This document shows, piece by piece, positions 10,907 to 20,000 of a stretch of 20,000 bases of DNA. Position 1 is the stretch's first letter; each line of letters opens with the position of its first letter. A program made the translations under genes and the position numbers. The stretch is taken from NCBI GenBank assembly GCA_002104895.1, contig MCFG01000393.1, positions 7,501 through 27,500 of the forward strand, read 5' to 3'. Under the pieces are notes generated by a model. That model did no database searches and was not told the DNA's origin. It saw only the letters and a list, made by a program, of their open reading frames with translations. Origin of the DNA: Anaeromyces robustus (Eukaryota > Neocallimastigomycota > Neocallimastigomycetes > Neocallimastigales > Neocallimastigaceae).

Positions 10907-10920
10907 TTATTATTTTTATT
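10907..10920 (-). terminator. Possible polyadenylation signals (two AATAAA) of the RhoGEF gene
   Basis: Two AATAAA hexamers on the minus strand (10907-10912 and 10915-10920) lie about 120-135 nt beyond the stop codon, before a long T run. Chance matches are likely at this composition, so the call is weak. Confidence 0.2.
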
Positions 10921-10950
10921 TTATCTTATTTTATCTTATTTTATCTTATT
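10919..10950. repeat. 10-bp minisatellite (TTTATCTTAT)3
   Basis: Three exact copies of a TTATCTTATT-type 10-bp unit lie about 90-120 bases beyond the stop codon of gene 2, in the likely 3' UTR. Confidence 0.85.
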
Positions 10951-11041
10951 AACTTTAGTTTTATCATTATTACTATTACTATTATTATTAATATAATAAT
11001 AATTATATATATTTTCAATATAAATTAATTTAATAAATCCA

Positions 11042-17001
<5,960 letters not shown>

Positions 17002-18102
17002 ATTGTTTTTACTTTTTTTAAAAATTTATATAAAAATATAAATAATTATGATAAGATTTATTTTATATTTAAATTATGAAAATTTATTTAATGTTTATTG
17101 GTTTTATAACGACTATTTATTTATATATTTATTTGTTTGTATGTTAATGTGTTGTTATTGATTAATATAAATAAATATGTAGATATATATTAATTTTTAA
17201 TTATGAAATGAATTTATTTTATATATATTTGGATGAAAAATGAATTATATACATCAAATTTGGTAAATGATAATGGGTATAACTTTCCTTTATTTTAATT
17301 TTTTTTTTATATTTATATATATAAATTATTTATATTTATGCTAAAGTAAAATAATTTTTTTTGCATTTCAATATAACGTTCTGTTATATAGATACTGATG
17401 TTGAAAATATTAAATATATATCAATCTATGTTATTATGAGTTGTTGAATTATAAAATCTTAAAGAATATAAATTTATATATATATTTATACACTTATATA
17501 ATATTATAATTGTTTATTGAATATTATAAAGATAATAAGAAATAATTATATAAATAATATTATAATCTTTTTTTTTAAACGTACTATTATTTATAATAAT
17601 ATTGATTGATTTATATATTTTTTAAAAGGTAAAAAACTTTTTTTTATTATTATGTATTCCTCTTTTTAAATATTTTTTTGTTGTTATTTCTTCCTAAAGA
17701 CGTATTTATAGTATTTTTAGTATTTATAGTTTATAAATATTCTCAATTTATTTGTATTTTAAAACTACTAAAAGCATTTCAATTAATTCAAATGATTAGC
17801 TATAATTATAAATTATTGTTTCTATATATTATCAAAAAATATATTATAATATGATGTTTAATTTTCTTTTTTTTTTATCTCTTGACTTTTTATTTCTTTT
17901 TTAATTATTCAATTTTAATTTCTTTTATATATCTTCTTTAAATGTTCAAAGTTTTGTTTTTTAATAATTTGTTGTATTTTATTATGTTTTGTAAAAAAAA
18001 AAATAATCTTAATAAATTATTATTTTGCTTATAAAAGTAAAATAATATATTTATTATTAATATTCCTATTGAATTATTAAAAATAACGTAATACTAAAAT
18101 AC

Positions 18103-18103
18103 T

Positions 18104-18161
<58 letters not shown>

Positions 18162-18182
18162 TTTGTTTGTTTGTTTGTTTTT
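18103..18182. repeat. Three-part compound tetranucleotide repeat (TTTA)8(TTGA)6(TTGT)5
   Basis: Pure TTTA units (18103-18134) pass without interruption into TTGA (18135-18158) and then TTGT (18159-18178), ending in a T run. Each step differs from the previous unit by one base. Confidence 0.95.
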
Positions 18183-18277
18183 CTTTCAAGAAAATAGTAT
18201 TATATTTAATATAATATTTTTTTTAAAATTATATATAAAGCAAATAAGTAAATTTATAAATTACAAAATATGTTATA

Positions 18278-18348
18278 ACATATAATGTTTAAAGTGGATA
18301 GTTCTGTTGTTAAAATCAAAAATTATTTACGTTCTAAACACTATATGT
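18278..18348. repeat. Imperfect 14-bp inverted repeat with about 43-nt spacer
   Basis: ACATATAATGTTTA at 18278-18291 pairs with TAAACACTATATGT at 18335-18348 with one mismatch. The spacer is one of the less A/T-pure pieces of this flank (GTGGATAGTTCTG). No target-site duplication is obvious. Confidence 0.55.
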
Positions 18349-18865
18349 GTTTATCAATAATTTTTTTTTTTTTTCTTCTTTCTTCTTTTTCTTTTTTTTT
18401 TTTTCTTTTTTTTCTTTTTACGCAATTATTAAGAGAAAAAAAAATAAAATTAAAGAAATAATAAAAATAAAAAAAAAAATTATTTTATATAAAAAATTAT
18501 TTAAGAAACAAATATAAAAAAATAAAATAAAATAATTATCTTTTTTCGTAATCAAAATAAATTAATTTATTAATTTATTCTTCAAAAAAGACATATCAAT
18601 TTATTTTATTATTACTTATGATTTGTTAACAAAAACAATTATAAAGAATTATTTTAAATAATAAACAATAAATAATAATTATGATTTTTTTATAACAAAA
18701 TTGTAAAAAGAAAATATAAATAAATTAATAAAAAAACTTTTTTTATTCTTCCTTTTTCTCTTTTTTCTATAATTATGTTCTTCTATTGTATTTTATTAAT
18801 ATTTTTCTTATTTGTTATAAAACAATTTCCTTCTTTCAAATACAAAAATTAAATAAGTAATTGAT

Positions 18866-18896
<31 letters not shown>

Positions 18897-19265
18897 AATT
18901 TTTTAATAAAAATGCTAATATTATTGTTATTGTACTCTCATTTATATTAAATTTATTATTGAAAAAAAAAAGTTTAATATTAATTATAATATATAATGTA
19001 TATATTATAATATATAAATAATAAAACAAAATAAAAAGAAATAATATAATAAAATATAAATATAAATATAATGAGATAATAAATATATATATAATACTTA
19101 TAATCAAAAAATAAATAAAAAAAAAAAAAAAACAATTCTTTAATACATATAATATTATATTGTTATATATTTATCTAAGAATAAATTATCAATTTTTTCC
19201 CTATAAAAAGTTTATTAATGGAAAATATATAAAATAAAACTAAATATAATTATTTTATTTCATTA

Positions 19266-19329
19266 TATTTCTATTATTTTATATTTCTATTATTTTATAT
19301 GTCTATTATTTTATATTTCTATTATTTTA
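19266..19329. repeat. 16-bp minisatellite, 4 copies
   Basis: Four copies of TATTTCTATTATTTTA with a 16-bp period (C at 19271, 19287, 19303 and 19319). One copy carries a T-to-G change, and TTTA-type simple repeats follow. Confidence 0.9.
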
Positions 19330-20000
19330 TGTTTATTTATTTTATATTTATTTATTTATTATTTATTTATTAATTAATTTATTTATTTATTTGTTTATTT
19401 ATTTATTAATTATTAATAATATTTATTAATTTTTTAGGAATAATTTATTATAAAAAAATTTATTTATAATGAATTTCTTTTTATTTAAATTTATATACTT
19501 AAATTTATTAATATAAATAATTTAATTTTTTTAAAATCCAATCTATCCATATTTTATTCTATACTCTTTATACATATATTATTTATTATAATATAAACTT
19601 ATATATTTGTTTATAATACACCAATGTATTGTTTGTATATATTACATTATAGTATGTAATGAATATATTTTAATATATTACCATAATATATTAAACTTAA
19701 TTGATATTTATTTTATCCATTTCTAATCTACTTTATTTAATTAATTTTTTTTAATTAATAATAAAATTTGACATTTTTTTTAATCAACTTATTTTTAAAG
19801 ATTACTATATATTATAATATATTTTTAATATATTATAATATATTTAAAGAAATCTCTTTATATAAAATTTATGTTTTTTTTATATTTATCAATCTATTAA
19901 ATTATTTTTTTTTATTATAATATAATTATAATTTATTAATACTGTTTTTTTTTTTCTTTTTTTTTTATTTATTTACTCTTCTTTTTTAATTAGTTCATAT

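Larger units (their letters stand above)
4385..11041. other. 6.7-kb gene-free A/T-rich interval
   Basis: This lies between the 5' end of gene 1 and the 3' end of gene 2, which are transcribed in the same direction. I find no exon with family similarity, no tRNA-like cloverleaf and no transposon coding region. The few open frames are low-complexity Phe/Tyr/Ile/Leu translations of T-rich DNA. It holds many microsatellites, poly-A/T runs, tandem duplications at 8751-8808 and 9268-9355, and inverted repeats at 8975-9024 and 9702-9779. A non-coding RNA cannot be excluded. Confidence 0.75.
17002..20000. other. Upstream A/T-rich region of the RhoGEF gene, no gene seen
   Basis: Before the ATG at 17001 there is an A-rich minus-strand leader. 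Beyond it lie poly-A/T runs, a compound tetranucleotide array (18103-18182), an imperfect inverted repeat (18278-18348), a pyrimidine block (18361-18420), a 16-bp minisatellite (19266-19329), TTTA-type repeats (19330-19410) and palindromic TATAATATATT-type stretches (19800-19850). A 99-codon open frame at 18808-19107 is low-complexity Ile/Tyr/Phe and is not credible. No divergent gene is visible. Confidence 0.8.

Noticed and set aside
18808-19107. 99-codon minus-strand frame that looks like membrane helices
   Set aside because: It is low-complexity A/T DNA containing homopolymers and TATA repeats; hydrophobic residues are expected by composition.

Overview
The window looks like nuclear DNA from a very A+T-rich eukaryote. 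The best fit is an early-diverging fungus of the anaerobic gut type (Neocallimastigomycota). That assignment is inference: it rests on near-pure A/T intergenic DNA with long homopolymer and ATT/TTTA tracts, short A+T-rich GT-AG introns with fungal-like donors such as GTATGT and GTAAGT, asparagine-rich proteins, and wide gene spacing. Dictyostelids share several of these traits but normally pack genes more tightly.

Only two protein-coding genes can be supported, both on the minus strand and both split by introns. I assembled them by hand from reading frame, splice signals and family similarity. Gene 1 (2487-4276, 4 exons, 444 aa) is an SCP/Psr1-type phosphatase of the NIF/FCP1 (HAD) family. 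It has a long disordered N-terminal extension containing a Cys cluster. Gene 2 (11042-17001, 9 exons, 1572 aa) is a Rho-family guanine nucleotide exchange factor with SH3, DH and PH domains in the order of animal PIX/Cool proteins (ARHGEF6/7). Behind these lies a disordered, acidic, Asn-rich tail of about 1100 residues encoded by one large exon.

Layout from left to right: 1-2486, A/T-rich DNA beyond the 3' end of gene 1; 2487-4276, gene 1; about 4286-4384, a pentanucleotide array directly before its start codon; 4385-11041, a 6.7-kb stretch with no recognisable gene but many microsatellites, poly-A/poly-T runs, small tandem duplications and two perfect 17-bp inverted repeats; 11042-17001, gene 2; 17002-20000, upstream A/T-rich DNA with a three-part compound tetranucleotide repeat and a 16-bp minisatellite. 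I see no tRNA, rRNA, transposase, reverse transcriptase, CRISPR array or virus-like element.

The genes are not an operon, and nothing in the window ties them to one pathway. Both would plausibly act in signalling, one in phosphatase signalling and one in Rho-GTPase/actin polarity. The most distinctive features are the PIX-like architecture in a probable fungus, a 212-bp pure ATT repeat inside the last GEF intron that would read as about 70 in-frame asparagines if retained, and phase-0 placement of ten of the eleven introns.
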